Assembly: GCF_002078875.1 (NCBI RefSeq)
Contig: NC_034412.1
Span: 79,625,575 to 79,689,574 of the forward strand
Direction of reading: 5' to 3'
Origin: Numida meleagris
Lineage: Eukaryota; Chordata; Aves; Galliformes; Numididae
DNA length: 64,000 bases
The notes under the pieces are model-generated. The model had not been told where the DNA came from. It worked only from the letters and a program-made list of their open reading frames with translations, and did no database searches. Position numbers and translations under genes: made by a program. Of this stretch, positions 35,401 to 50,000 are shown in pieces (the stretch's first letter is position 1; each line of letters starts with the position of its first letter).

Positions 35401-38400
35401 TGTTAAAAATTTTTTGTTTCAAAAATTTTGTTTCAAAAATATTGTATCAAAGATCTTCAGTTCTGCAATGGCTTAAATAAGGATTTAACTTCCTATGGTA
35501 TGAATATACTAGATATACTGATTGTCTTCTAATACTGCAACAGATTTCATTCTTGAAGACTTTAGTAAAACACACAGTACTATGAAAAAATGCTGCTGTA
35601 CAAACAGGCATGAAAACAATCCACTAAAGCAATTTACAAGATATGTATATGCAGATTACGACTGGTTCTAACAACCAGGAAAAAAGCATATATGTTTTCT
35701 TTTCATAGAACTTAAGAGAGTTTCAGTCTTCCATATGAGACTTCTTTCTTGTCCCCTTTCAAAAAAAATAAACAGTACCACTAAGGAAAAGCTCAGAAGC
35801 TAGCTAGACCAAAAAAATAGTCTGTTGCATAGTATTTTGCTCATGTACTTGCTGAAAAAATTAGAGAAGACCCTAAAAGACTTCACCACAACACTGAGGT
35901 TTCTGAAAGGAATGTGTATCAGTTAGTGTGAAAACTCAGTGGAACATTTCTGTTCTTGAAAAAGATCACTAAAAAATGTGTTTGCACACACGCCTTCACA
36001 TTTTGCTCTCACTTTGCCCCTTACCTCTGGCTGATTAGAAATATTCAGAATGAGGGCCCATAGATCAGCTCGGAGTGCTGTTGGACATCCCTGACGAACA
36101 TATTGCTGAGCTGCAGCACTATCTTGTTCTGCTAAAACTGTAAAAAATGAAGCAAGTAATAAATAACTGTAATTCAGGATTTCCAGTTTATCAAACTATC
36201 AAGTACTTTATTTTTAAATTATTTTTTAAGTACTGAAAATCAAATTTATACCAAGAATAACAATGTTCTGTAACACTTCTTTGTATTTGACATGGACATT
36301 AGTGTGAGATACAAAAATAAAAATATAAAAGGAATAAAACACTGTATTATGAAGAAACATTATACTTCATTGAAATTTGATGCCTTCCTTTTTTCTGCTT
36401 ATGTAGTTTATTACAGTTTCCTGTGCAAGCAATCGTTTGGAAATATTTATTTTAGGTGATGTTTGCTATATGGAGAGAATTCAAGCATTTATTTGACAAA
36501 TAAAACACATACATGCAGGTAACAAAGAATGCAAGAGAGTAAGGTTAGTACTTGACCTATCTAACTGTTTGAGTGCAGTTTAGCCCTATAAACATGTAAC
36601 AAGAAGATTCAGGAACAGGGTGTACACTCTAGTTTACCATGTTGTAAACATTAACTAAAGGGAAAATATCTAAAAGGTCTGGTCTTCACAACAGAGTTTT
36701 GAAGCAGCTCCTTGGGAAAGAAAGCAATTGACATTCTACTGTTAGTGACAGAATAGCACTTAATTGTCTTTACTTCAGCCTAGTTGCAGCTGCTAGGCTG
36801 ACATCAAGTGGAACAAGCAGCCATATATGGCCACAAAATACTCCTGTATGAGTGGTATCTTATCAAATGTGAGACCGCCACTTACTTTGCTTTTTTATCT
36901 CCCCTATTTTTATGTTAACTGTCTAGAGATGGGTTTGGGAGAATATTTCTGTGAGCTCATTGACTTTCGCAAAGTATTTGAATATTTTGGAAAGCACTGT
37001 GAACCATAATGTAAATAATTTCAAGATAGAAAACGTCAATTTCATTGAGGAATTTATGATACTCAGATTGATTTGGGATTTTTCAGCTTGATTACTAGTC
37101 TGCGATTAAAAAACTAAGTTGTGATAGACTGTAAGACCAAAAAACTTAAACAACTGCCAACAGATTGCTACTGTTCTGGTAGTGAGAAGCTTCCAAATCT
37201 CCATCCTCCAATTTTTCCAGCAGTTTCTCAGAAACAACTTGCTTTTCTAAATTTAACTGTATATTATATTCACCATATCAGTCTTGTAATGGAAGGATGA
37301 GGTAAGATTCAAAAATGAATTGATTCCTCTCTTTTTCCCTCTTTTTAAGTACTGAATAGAATGGTCTGCCAATTTTCTGTTTAACCTGCAGAGCTCTAAC
37401 ACAGATGTTGTGTGATCTCCTTTTCTCCCCCTTAAGAGCAAAAAGAAAAGACATTCCTGCATTTCCCACAAAACTTCAGAAAAGACTGTGACTCATCGTA
37501 CTATCTGTGTTTACCTTGCCATTTTTTACCGAGACACAAAGTATGAAAAAAATAGCTTTTTTACATACAAGTTTTTCAATACAATAATGGAATTACAAAT
37601 TAAAAAACAATACAGGCAGCTCCTCAGACTAGGTAATATTTTACATAAGAGAAAATCAATGCATCTGTGACAGGCAAGGTCATAAACAACATCCAATGGA
37701 GCATGGAAAAGGATTCCCCCTGAATGAACTTAAATATTCACGGTCAAGACTTTAGCTTACTGTTTTACAAGATTCTGTGTTTTTGCACATATAAAAAGCT
37801 AAGACAATCTGTGTAATAGAGCCTGCTCTACACAGACCAGAGATGAGCATTAAAAATTACACTGTGTGTGGATTTAAAACTCAGTAAGTTTGAGCAGAAA
37901 ATTTACTGGGACAAAATAGAAAAGAGCTGGGATTGTTTAGTCTAGAGAAAAGAAGGCTCAGGGGAGACTTTATAGCTCTCTTCAGCTACCTGAAAGGAGG
38001 CTGTGGTGAGGTGGAGCTTGGCCTCTTCTCCCATGTAACTAGTGATAGTTCTTGAAGGAATGGTCCCAAGTTGGGCTAGGGGAGGTTCAGGTTGGATATT
38101 AGGAAATACTTCTTCTCCAAAAGAGTGGTCAGGTGGTGGAATGGGCTGCCCAGGGAAGTGGTTGAGTCTCTGTCCCTGGAGGTGTTCAAGGAAGCTTTAG
38201 ATGTTGTACTAAGGGACATGGTTCAGTTCATTGATGGTAGGTGGATGGCTGGACTAGATGATTTTGGAGGTTTTTTCAACCTTGGTGATTCTATGATTCC
38301 ATGAAGATGGAGATGGACAGTACCCTAATGAGTTGCACTTGGAACAGAGAACAGACAATGGACAAAAGAAGAACCACAAGAGAAGAAATACAGAAAGATC

Positions 38401-41400
38401 ATTGCTTGGTTAGTGAAACAACAAAAGGGGATGGAGGACTTCTGGAATTGCATCAACCCCCTTTTTTTGTTTGATAATGTTTAACAGGAATTACAAGAGA
38501 GAGTAACTAGTGGATACTAGTGGATTTCAAACATTCCTTGTACGTACGCCCCTATAAGCAAATCTGAACTAAGAAATGTTTATTCCTTTCCAGATCATTT
38601 CTCATCCTTCAAGGAAACTCCTGAACATTTTCAGAAAAAAGGTGTATACATGGTGGTTAAGTACTACAATATTTAGCAAATAACCATTAAAACATTCTGT
38701 TCTGATGCACAGACATAAAACCCATTACGCTAATGAGAACTGTGTATGCAGGGACAGGAGTCCAGAATCTTTTGATTTTAAATTGAAATTCAGCAGTGAC
38801 ATAAGTTATCACCAAAAAGCTGTGTGTCTATGCTTCCTATTTAATTTTAATGAAATATCTGTGGAACTATTTATCTGATAGCTACTGGTAGACTGCAATG
38901 GTTTCTTTTCCATCCTTGTCTAAATTACAGTGATATTATTGACTATGTTTTGTTCTAGTCTGCCTAACTTGTTAAAATTCTTAAGGCATATGAGATATAA
39001 AATTAATACATGTATTTGTAACTACTCTGGTTTTTTGTTTTTTTTTTTTTAAACAGATGGAAATAGATGCTTACCTTTTTGTCCAATACGTACATGCTCA
39101 TTTTCAAAGAACTCTAGAAAATGAAGAGATAGAGATGAACTGTAAATATTAGATAAGAAAAAAACCTAGTAAAATATTCTATATTTTTTCTACATATCTC
39201 TAGTAGTAAAAATCAACTGAATGTGACATCACTAAGAATTGCATTGCATCAGCATCAATGTTCCTTTTCAAGGAATAATACTGAAGAACTTTTCTTTGAG
39301 AGACAAAAATACAAAAGCAGCATTATGCTGCAAGAACTAAGACTTTCAATTAGGTAAATTTCCATTTTAAGAGAAAAACAACTTCATAATATAATGTTTT
39401 TCATTTTTGTACGCAAACACCATTTTAAGACTTGGTTCTACAGGAATAATTGCATACAAGGAAAAATAACAGAAGACATTTGTATATACGTATACATGTT
39501 AGCAGTATCGCACTACAGGGTTGACTTAAAATTTTTCAGTATTTTCTGTATTTTTGGAGACAGGCAATTTTGTCCTCTAGTTTTCAAATACCTGAAATAA
39601 ACTTATTTTCAACTGAAGCTGATGATTTTATATCTTCTTCAAATCTGATCCTTCTGTACTTGAAATGCTGCCTATTATTAGCTGTATTTTACCAAGAAAA
39701 TTGCTACAATCCTAGTTACAGAACAAACATTTATGGTTTCTTGTGAAAGAAATACACAGATTATTTGATATTTGCACAGTATTCTATACAGTGTTCTAAT
39801 TAAATGAGTGAAGCACAGTATTAGCTAACCAGGAGGCACTTGCGCTGAATCATCAACACCCAGCTGTCCTATGTTTAAGTCTAGTTCACTGAAGTCTTCT
39901 TTCTGAAAAGAAACAAAACCATAAAAAGAAAATTAACAGTGTTTAATTCCCTAAATCACAAGATTTCTTCTGAAAGTCTAAACGCAAATATTTTCTACAA
40001 AAAACGTATTTCTTTTAAATGCATATATATGAAATAAGAGCTCAGGTTTTTAAAAAGAGAAGAGTCTCACATCAATCCTTACTCTAGTTTCAGTTTTCAA
40101 GTTGACTATGAGCTATGCCTGAATGTAATAAAGTAGAAGACAAAATATTAGGTTAAGGAACTCTAATTCCAAGCTGTTTCTCAACCCAGATGCAAGTTTT
40201 TCTACTGGCATAAAACCCTGACAAACCTTATCAGTGGGGCATTAAGAATAGCTCTCCTATCGTCCAGTGATAAGACTTATATACAAGCAATTCCTTTCAT
40301 TTACAGTCTGAAATTATAACAGGATTTAGAATGAATTTATAAACTGATTGTCAGGTTAATTGATCTTGGGCAGCTCAAATAAAACTGAGAGATTAAGATA
40401 AAATGCATATTTAGAGTTTTCTGTCATAAAAAAAAGTTAAGAAAATATACATGAGTACATATTTGATACAAATCAACAGTTGTGTGGCACAAAATGAAAA
40501 TTTCCCAACTGACTGACAATTTAGCATTTATGTTTTCTTTGCCATTAAGAATGTCTTTTCACAAAACGTTTCAATGTTTTATTTTAATTAGTGACCCACT
40601 ATATGTTCATATTGATTTTCATTTTCAAAAGGAAAAACTTATCTCAATTTTAATATACTCTATTATTGTATAGGATCTTATTCACAAGCAAGGCAAAATG
40701 ATTTTTATAGAGACTTACTGTTAAGAAAGAATATACTTACCAATTCCGGAATATCTTTAACTTTTAGAGGAACCTGAATTAGCCCCAGATGATTTCTGAA
40801 ACTGGGCTGTTCTCCATTTTCATAATTTGGGTTTCGAAGATTCATCAGTACCTTAAAAATCGTAGCTCTGTCATTCCTTGCACATATTCAGGAATTTTCG
40901 TTCAGAACTGTTCTCAAAATCAATATTGCAAACTGTACCTTTGGCATAAAACCATTTCCTGCAACTACCATATATACAGGCCCAAATTATCAAACTATCT
41001 ACATTTTCAAAACAAAAAAGAAGCCAATTTTTTCAGGAAACAAAAATGTTCTACTTTGAAAAGTAAGCTCAAATTATGAAATAAAAAAGCAGAAAGCATT
41101 TTTAATATATGAGATTAAGAGCTGGCTACATATGAGAGTCTTCACTAAAATTAGCTCTTCCTCAAAGCTATGTGAAGCTTTCTGATGGCTACGGTATCTA
41201 GGAAATTCTACAGCACTATTGCTTTTCTGAAAGAATTTTTATTCATGCTCTTACACTGGAAATCCTATGTAGTGTTTAATCAAAATGATACTAAATTTGA
41301 TACTACAATATTCTCTTACTAAATAACAAAACCCCCAAATACCTTCTTCTGTGTGAGATTTTTTATTTTTTTATTTATACAAAATTAAAAACCTAAAGTA

Positions 41401-44400
41401 AGGATAAAATGTAAAAGAGAAGAACTCTATGTCAAGGTAAGTAACTGGAATATATAAAAGAATTTAATCTAACATATACTTTTATTATATGGGTATATGT
41501 TTTAATATTATAATGTTCAACTGGCAAAGATTGCTTCTAAGGTAAATTTCCAGCTTTTATGAAATTCTGCAACATTCTATCTCTACAATTCTCAGTCTTT
41601 TAAATATTCTAATACCATGGAAACTCACCATCAGATTTGTAAATTAAAAGATTAATGAAATAAACTGAAAATTCTGGAAAGAAAACAGTATCAGGAAAAA
41701 AAGTGACCTAGAAAGTTGCTGGATAAGTCTAAAATGAAGATGGACCTGTTTACAGATTCAAGATTAAATACACAACTTGACTGTTAGTACAGTGATGGAA
41801 AACAGAATAAATTAAATTAAAAATTTCAGACATCAATAACTTGAAAAGAGAAGCTCTTTAGAAACGTAATAAAATGAATACAAAGGATTCAGAAATGTAT
41901 TCACAGTTGATAAGCATGAAAAAATTTATATTTAAGGCACAGATACAACCAATCTTCTCTACCACTACAAAAGACATTACACTAAACTTATAATGAATCA
42001 TTTCAAACATTAAAATACTGATTAAAATCAGTTAACTCTGACTGATCTAGACCCTGACTGATCTAGACTGATGTGACTATACTAGACTTCTAAATTTTAT
42101 TCTGTAAATGAGATCATCTCAACTCTAAAAATCTACTCTGTCAAGTTCTTGACAATGTGGTTCCTGCATAACTGGCAGGGTATACAAATAAGATTGAAAA
42201 TAAAAATTACAAAATCCTCATTTTAATCCTAAACCTCCCACTGTGTCATTATAAGCACTGTTGATGACAGCAAACTTATTGGCCTGTTGGCCATTTTTAT
42301 TCCAAGCATAGCTGGTAAAGTAAGTTCTGTTTTATTAGGACATTCTGCACTTGAACCATGCAAAATGATGAGCAGCACTGTCATTTCTGACTTCAATGTT
42401 TTGGCAATCATGTTACCTCTTTTTTTTGTAATGATTTGTTTTGATTACAGACCAAAGCCCCCCAATTCCAAATATTTCTATTTAATGTTTGATTTTTCAC
42501 AATCCTAGATGACCTAAAATTTCAAACACCAATTAGTCTAGCAGCCTCATGTACTGCAATTTATCACCTTAACATACTGCAATTTAATATTTATAATTAA
42601 CTATTAAATAAGATGGGGAATTGCTCTCAGAGGAAAAGTTAGCTTTAAGCAGATTATTCTTTGGAGAAATAGAAGTTCATCGCAAATATAATTTAAAACT
42701 ACAGTTAACAAAAGAAGAGAATAGCATTTTGTTTTGTAAATAATACCTGGAATCATAAAATGCATCAATTTTCATTTGGTATAAATGCCAAATTGCCTGA
42801 AATTACAGTGCAAACATATTAGAAAGGTATTAACCACTACAGAATCATCACAGGTTTTGAAGGTTAACTGTCAGCCTACAGGTGTATCTATTTGGCCAAC
42901 TTATCTCAGAACAAGAGTAAGACTTTACAGAGAATCTCTGGATCTTTCCCAAATACTGTGCTTGGTTAACATCACAGAGCTGTCTCAACCAAGATGTACC
43001 CTGAGTACATTTGATGTGCTCTGGTCATTGACCGACAGGCAGTCAAATAGATCAGACTGGAATTTAGCTGAAGTAAAACCCCTAAAAATCCACACTGTGA
43101 ATGCTGCACCAACTCTTCCACTCTACAAATGCACTCGTACTGCACTGCAACCTGTTAATGTCAACACATCTCAGTCTTTTTTGACAGACTGTTGTTCACC
43201 ATTTGTCTTCCTATTCTTGCTGAACTAGAACTGGAGCAGTTAAAAGGTTTAAGAATATCTCTGCCACTTCTACAAGTGCTGGATAACATAGAAAGTTACC
43301 TTAACAGTTCAATACTCTTATATACTTTTGGGTTGTTAAAGAATCACAGAATCATAGAATTAGCTCGGTTGGAAAAGACCTACAAGATCATCCAGTCCAA
43401 CCATCCACCTACCACCAATAACCCCACTAAACCATGTCTCTCAACACTATATGTAAATGTTTCTTGAACACCTCCAGGTGTTCAAGAGGTGTTAAGGCCC
43501 ATAGGCAATAAGAAAATTCAGAGTGCATGCATACATGTGACAAGCATTTTCACTTCTTTGACTTTTTCAGTCCTATCCATAGAGCAAGTTAACAAACAAG
43601 TGTCCATGTGCCTTTAGAGCAACTCTCATAAAATATATTAACCTTAACTAATAGTCCAATCAGATATTGCCTTCTTAAAAAGATAAAAGACCTGGAGAAG
43701 GTGCAGAAGCTAATATGACTGAGAGAAGGACCTTGCAGTAGAGAAAGGCTAAGGCTTGAAAATGCTATCCACAAGTGCAAGGGATTTGCGTCGGTTGGCC
43801 TCACAGACTGTTCTGAGACCCTGGCAGTGGTACTACTTAGTCTACAGTACTAGTACTTAGTCTCAGTGTAAAATAAAAACTTAGTCTCAGAAAATAAAAA
43901 TTTAAGATACTGCAGATACTGTTTATGAGCTTTCTATTGTATCACTCCATGGACAATCTCCATCATACCAATTGGGCTTTTTCAGAATAACAGCAAGTTG
44001 TACTGCTTGTCTTGTTGAGACTTAAAAAACAATTTTTCCACCTCACATAAAAAAAAAAACTGTAATGGATGCAATTCAGTTGCTGAGTTGTTTCATGAAT
44101 ACTTACCTCAAGAAAATCTTTAGGTGCATAAACAGGCCTGAAGAGGCTTAGATCTGAAATAAGATTTCAATTATGGTATCTTAAAACCAAAAGAGATGAA
44201 AAACACACGCAATTTTCCCATACATGTAACACAATCTAGCAATTTCAATAATATCTTACAACTAAGATTAAAATAACATCATCATCATCCCAAATATCAT
44301 GCTTAAAACTATTACACATTCTCCAAGATTATGCTATCAGTTGGTGCCTTGGCTTTATAAATCCCAACTATTTAAGTGAACATTAGTCCTAGAAAACTTT

Positions 44401-47017
44401 TTACTGATTCTACGTAAGCTTTTAGATTGAACAACTTTCAGACATGAAAGTGACATGATATTCTTAAAAGATTTTCTTAAAACACTGTAGTTTATTGAAT
44501 GAAATTTGCTACAGTAAAATAAAAAGTAGGACTAGTCATCAGCAATCCATGAAATGTATTTGTTATTGTGTAGGTAGTACTCCATGAGATATAAACCATT
44601 ACCTTCACAAAACAATTTATTCTGGGGAACTTGGATGTGAATTAACTGTGGTTAGCCTTGCTCTCCCAAATGATAATGTGACTATTCTGTGTGAGTGTTA
44701 TTTTTATCTTTTGTTAACAAAACATCTGAGCTAAATTATCCATAGTTCCAAATATTTTCTTTCTATCAGCCTGATTTTACACTAAGAAGACCCACGTCCT
44801 TGCTATATAAATCTCTAAACCATTGGAATCAGGAGTATTATACCACAACCTCCCAGTGCTGACTCTAAATTAGCACAGCAACTTGAAACAAAATGACAAT
44901 AAAGTGAGTACTTATGCACAGTCAAACATAATAAATCAGAAGAAAAGACTGAAATTAGTTTACCTTCAAGTGATTATGTTAATCTTTGATTGATAAATAA
45001 AGTATATTTGACTTTTTAATGCACATGAATTTAGTTGATCTTACCTGGTTCATCAGTTCCCATTTCATTCCATTTATTAAGCAGTTCTTTCTGCTCACTT
45101 GCAGGCCTCTGAAAGTCACCAAGAAAGTAACTCTTCTTTTTTAACACAATGCGTAAAAGCATGCCTATTTCAAATGTTATCCTTTTAAAAACAGGCAACA
45201 CAAACTTACTTTGATAAAAACTAATCCCAAGCTAAAAGCTGTAGAAAGTCCCAGGTTCCAGTTCAATGAAAAAAAAGGAAAGGTGGAAATTAAACAGTTT
45301 TATGGATTTATTAACGAATTTTAGGTTATTCAGTGGTCGGATTCATATTACTGAGCTACAGCTGGAGCTGCTGGACTTTGTCCTCAAATTCCCATCCATG
45401 GCACAGTCATGAAAAGCACAAGTGCACATTCATCAGTGATGATGAACCATATTGTAGAGAAAGCCAAATTGCTATATATTGTATCAAAAATTGTACATAT
45501 TGTAACAGGAAAATAAATAAAGAACAAAACATTCTAACAATACTATCCTGATCTATGATCTTTAAAATTGAAGCTGCTAAATGAACAAAGAAACAAATGC
45601 AGAATGATTGTCAAAGAGAACCAGTAATGATGTCTCAGCTTCTTTCTCTCTGAAGTACCAGCTGCAAGGGCAACAAACCTTTTGATTTACCTGGGTCCCA
45701 ATGAGTGAAGTCTTGGGCCGCATATAAGACATACAAATAGTTAAAGTATATAAGTAACAAAACTTTTGGTTTTGTGAAGAACATTAAAAAGAAAAAAGAG
45801 GAAAAAAACTATACAACCAGCAGGTTGAGCACATATGATCCAGCAGAAAACATACATCCATATTACATATAGGCTATGCAGCTGTAAGTTATACAGCAGA
45901 GTCTGCACACAGAAACATTCTATTAAAAGCAATGAACACTGTAATTAGCTCTCCCACATGATGCTCCCTCAAGAGGCTAATTCCTCCAATAGCAGAGGAA
46001 TATCTTCCTACAGACTTCCATCTTCTCTCAAGTTCAGCTCAAGCATACCGTCATTAACTCTGAGAACTATTCTGTATTAAAATATTTTGGATAGCAGTCT
46101 TGCAGCTCTTGATAACCAAGTGTAAAATGAACTCTACAAAAAAATGCAAGACCAGGCTTAATTTCAAGAAAAAGTAGGTCAGTTTGGTGACAGAAAGTTA
46201 GTAATACATTACCTTCTGTGCTAGTGGGATACTGAGTTCTGTGCACATACTATTTAGACTTTTTAGAATTCGCTTCTCCCAGCTTCCCTGAAATGCACAA
46301 AAAAAAAAAAATTAAGTTATATAAAACTTCTTTTCTTCCTCCAGTTTTGCCATATCTGAGAATTAGCAGCTTTCTAAAGTCATATATAAAGAAAGGATAA
46401 CAAGAATCACTGACACTTGGAACAGCGTTGCTTAAATAGAATCAACAGAGCAAACAGATTTCATCATCTACACCACAATAAAGAACCAGAAAAGTGAATT
46501 CCTCAAATTTCAGATCTCTAAAAAGCATACATTTCACAGTCACTGATTTTTGACATATGCCTAATGCTCAAGCTTCCTTATACATCAACAGCTAACAAAT
46601 CCCACAAGAGCAAATGGACAGCTTAAAGAATAATTGGATTCTTCTGACTACTGCATTAGGCTTCAAGCTCACTTATGTGGCCTGATCTGTGGATAATTCC
46701 CCTGGAATTAATGCCAACTAGTACTGACTTCCAAGTCGACTGACTTCAGATTTTGCTCCATGATTACAGCACTGGTGGGTTTTATATTTAATTTTGTTTT
46801 CTGCAAATGATGAGTCAAGCTTCAACCAAATGAGTGTAAGGACTCCTGTTAATTTCATTTAACTCTATTTATTATTTGTAATTAGCTCTAGGCACAAATT
46901 CTAGAGCAGTTAGATACTATCTAACCATTTAAGCTCCTTAAATTCCTGTCCAAAATGGGTTGCAGTTTATTAGACAGGAAGCAAATGAAGGGAAGGGCAG
47001 AAGTTCAAATGTTCTCC

Positions 47018-47052
<35 letters not shown>

Positions 47053-50000
47053 AACTTAAAAAAGATTATGTCTTGCCTATAATTGCTTCATTTTAGCTTC
47101 CATTTACAAGATCTTATGACTTTTTCCAATAAATGCAATAGTTATCTTTTATCAGTAACTTTTTTCCAAAATCAAGTCATCCCTTTCCCTTCTCTTCTAT
47201 GAACAAAACAGGTTGAGTATTCACTGTAACAAATATTCTCCTGATTATAGTAATTTTTATAATATTCTGTGTAATTGTTATTTCATCGTATTACTGTACC
47301 AAAATGCCTTCCAAATGCCACAATTACACAATAGCATGACACAAAACTATTTATTCTCTTATGGAGGAACGAAGCATTTACAGTACTCTATTTTGCTGAA
47401 GACAGTGGTTTTGTTGCTGGAAGAAATGAGAAGTGAGAAAGAACAAAAAGACTACTAAACCATACGTGCAAATGGAAGAAAAGAATACAGAGGTGCTACT
47501 AACAGTTAAAAAAAATATGAAGTGAAACAAAGACCAAAACTTTAAAAATATGATATGCCGAGATATAAAAAATGTAAAAGAAGCACAGAGGAGTGAGATA
47601 GCTTTGCAAGACTGAGCACCAGCTCATTCCAAAGAGCAATGGAGGCTGATACTCTTGGTATGACAGTCAACTGCCCAACCAGAGATTGGTAGGGTCTCTG
47701 CATTGCAGGGTAGCATGTTAGTAATCTATAGTGTTTAGCTTGTTATGAGCTTTGTAAGATCAAAATAGGACATAATCAGAATACAGTTTCATGGGAGATG
47801 TCAGAAACAATTCCTAACATTTCCTTGGACTCAGCTTTTTATTCTAATCTTTAGCTTTTTTTTGTTCTTATATCTTTATGTTATCCTCTTCATTTCTCTG
47901 TTGTTGGCAGAAATTCTCCTAAATCAAGCAAAAGCTTTCCCAGTGAACTCAGAGAGAACTAAAGAGCTGATAAGGCTTGCATCATTTCATCCCATCAAAA
48001 TGCGGATATCAAAATAAAGAAGTCTAATGGATTTAAGAATTTTTCAACTCTCACCAGTGCCTGCTGGGCATTAAAGCAATTTAGCAAAGTCTTCAATTTT
48101 TAATCCCATTATTTAGTAGTAACACCTAGTCTGCATTAAGATGCATAAGTAATAATTCTGCTGTTTAGCAAGGTGGGAGTAGGTGACTTAATCCCCTCAA
48201 ATTGTAACCAGATCAATTAGTACAGAGAACACCAGAAATGTGAAATAATCTGATGCTTTTCAGAGAGGTCCTAGATATTATATGTCAATTTTCAAGAAAC
48301 AAAACAAATGAAAAAGGGCCTCTGTCTAGGAAAGACCTAATCAAAGACAGAATGAAGAAGCTGAACCTTGTGATCTACCTTAACTCAATTGCAGGAACAG
48401 CTACAGCACTCGCAATTAGAAAATATACAGCACATTTATGTTAATATTGCAAAATGTAAATATTAATTGCAGTACTTTCTCTACACTGAACAATGCCACA
48501 AGCACACAACTGATTTATAGCACTACTACTCATTGCTATTAGTGTTCTGTCATTTCCTAGAAATCTCTTTTCATTTTGATAAAATGAAAAGAATACAGTA
48601 TATAAACTTAAGACTGTCAGCTAAGAATCAGAAAACATAACCAATTTGAGAAGTAAAAGGGTTAACCATGAACATTTTAATATCTATTGTAAAAAAATGC
48701 AAATATTGTTTTAATTAGTGATTCAAAGTGATTCCAATAAGCGATATCATAATAATATGGTTTTCAGAAAGTATTACCCTTCTTTCCAGAATTCTGAAGT
48801 AGAACAAAATTAATTAAGATAGAAAAGGATAAAGAAAATGCCAGTGAACTCATCACAATAGAAACAACATCTTAAACCATGCCTGTGCATAATAAAAATC
48901 AAAAATGATGTACATGGAAAACATTTTTCTACTAGGACAAGTATTGTTGACAGCATCAAAATATTCTTCTCCATCTGTTGTGATGCTAAAAGAGAAATAA
49001 GGGCAAAAGGATCCACCTACAAATAAAACAAAAACCTACCTTCAAAATATTAATTAGATTTCTGATACCTGGTGGAAATAAATCAGTAAGTTTCCACTTT
49101 TAGTTTACCTCTAGAAGGTATTATCAATCCGGATAATTGCATTTTAGCTACTTTCAAATATTTTAAATTAACAAAATCATGGAAACATTGACTTCATAAA
49201 CTTTCTATATTGTTTACTGTTCTTTATTCAAAAGATTAACAAAATAAAACCTGGCTGAGATTCAACTGATCTGATCGTCCTTGTTTTCTTATGGGCCTAT
49301 GACCTACAGTGATAAATGAGAGTGAATCTCAAAAATCAAATGCTCACACACACACATCAGTGTGTTTGGGTAATGCCTTATTAATCCCCTAACCACATTC
49401 TTATGCAACTTTCTAACTATCACCACTTATCAATATTTCCTTGTGAAAACAATTTGTATTTCAAGAAAGAATTTGAAAATAAGTATGCATAATTCTCTTT
49501 GAATTAGGTAAGTCGAACTTTGAAACTAGTAAACACAGAACTTCTCCTTCTTTCCTAAACTATTAGAAAAATTGTCCTTCTCACAGAGTACTAAAAATAT
49601 TGTGCAACCCAAGCATTGAGTGCACTTTTATAAAATTACAGCCAATTAAACTGATTCAGACGAACAATCACATACATAAACATATATATAAGTACTTGTG
49701 TTTTTTTCATGTTAGCACTCATTGGTACGAGTGGTTATTTTCAGGTAGTAAACTGTGGCATTACATTCCACATCAAAGTATAAAATTTGCTTAATATAAT
49801 CTTTATACTCAGATGCTAAAGAATGGAAAACCCAGTGCAGCATGATAAGACTTCCTACAACAAGCAGCAATATGATTGAAAAAGTAACAAAATCTGTTGA
49901 ATAACAGATTAATAACAATAACTTTCACAAGTTATCTGGGCAACAGATAACTTGTAAAAGATAACATAATATATTTAGAATCATAGAATTGCTCAGGTTG

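Larger units (their letters stand above)
36138..40740 (-). other. TBC1D19 introns 10 to 8
   Basis: Intron 10 36138-39074 with one CR1 (37921-38302), intron 9 39114-39829, intron 8 39903-40740. Nothing else recognised. Confidence 0.65.
40852..46212 (-). other. TBC1D19 introns 7 to 5
   Basis: Intron 7 40852-44106 holds a short CR1 and an unexplained 147-codon plus-strand ORF (42785-43228). Intron 6 44154-45044 and intron 5 45109-46212 show nothing recognisable. Confidence 0.65.
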
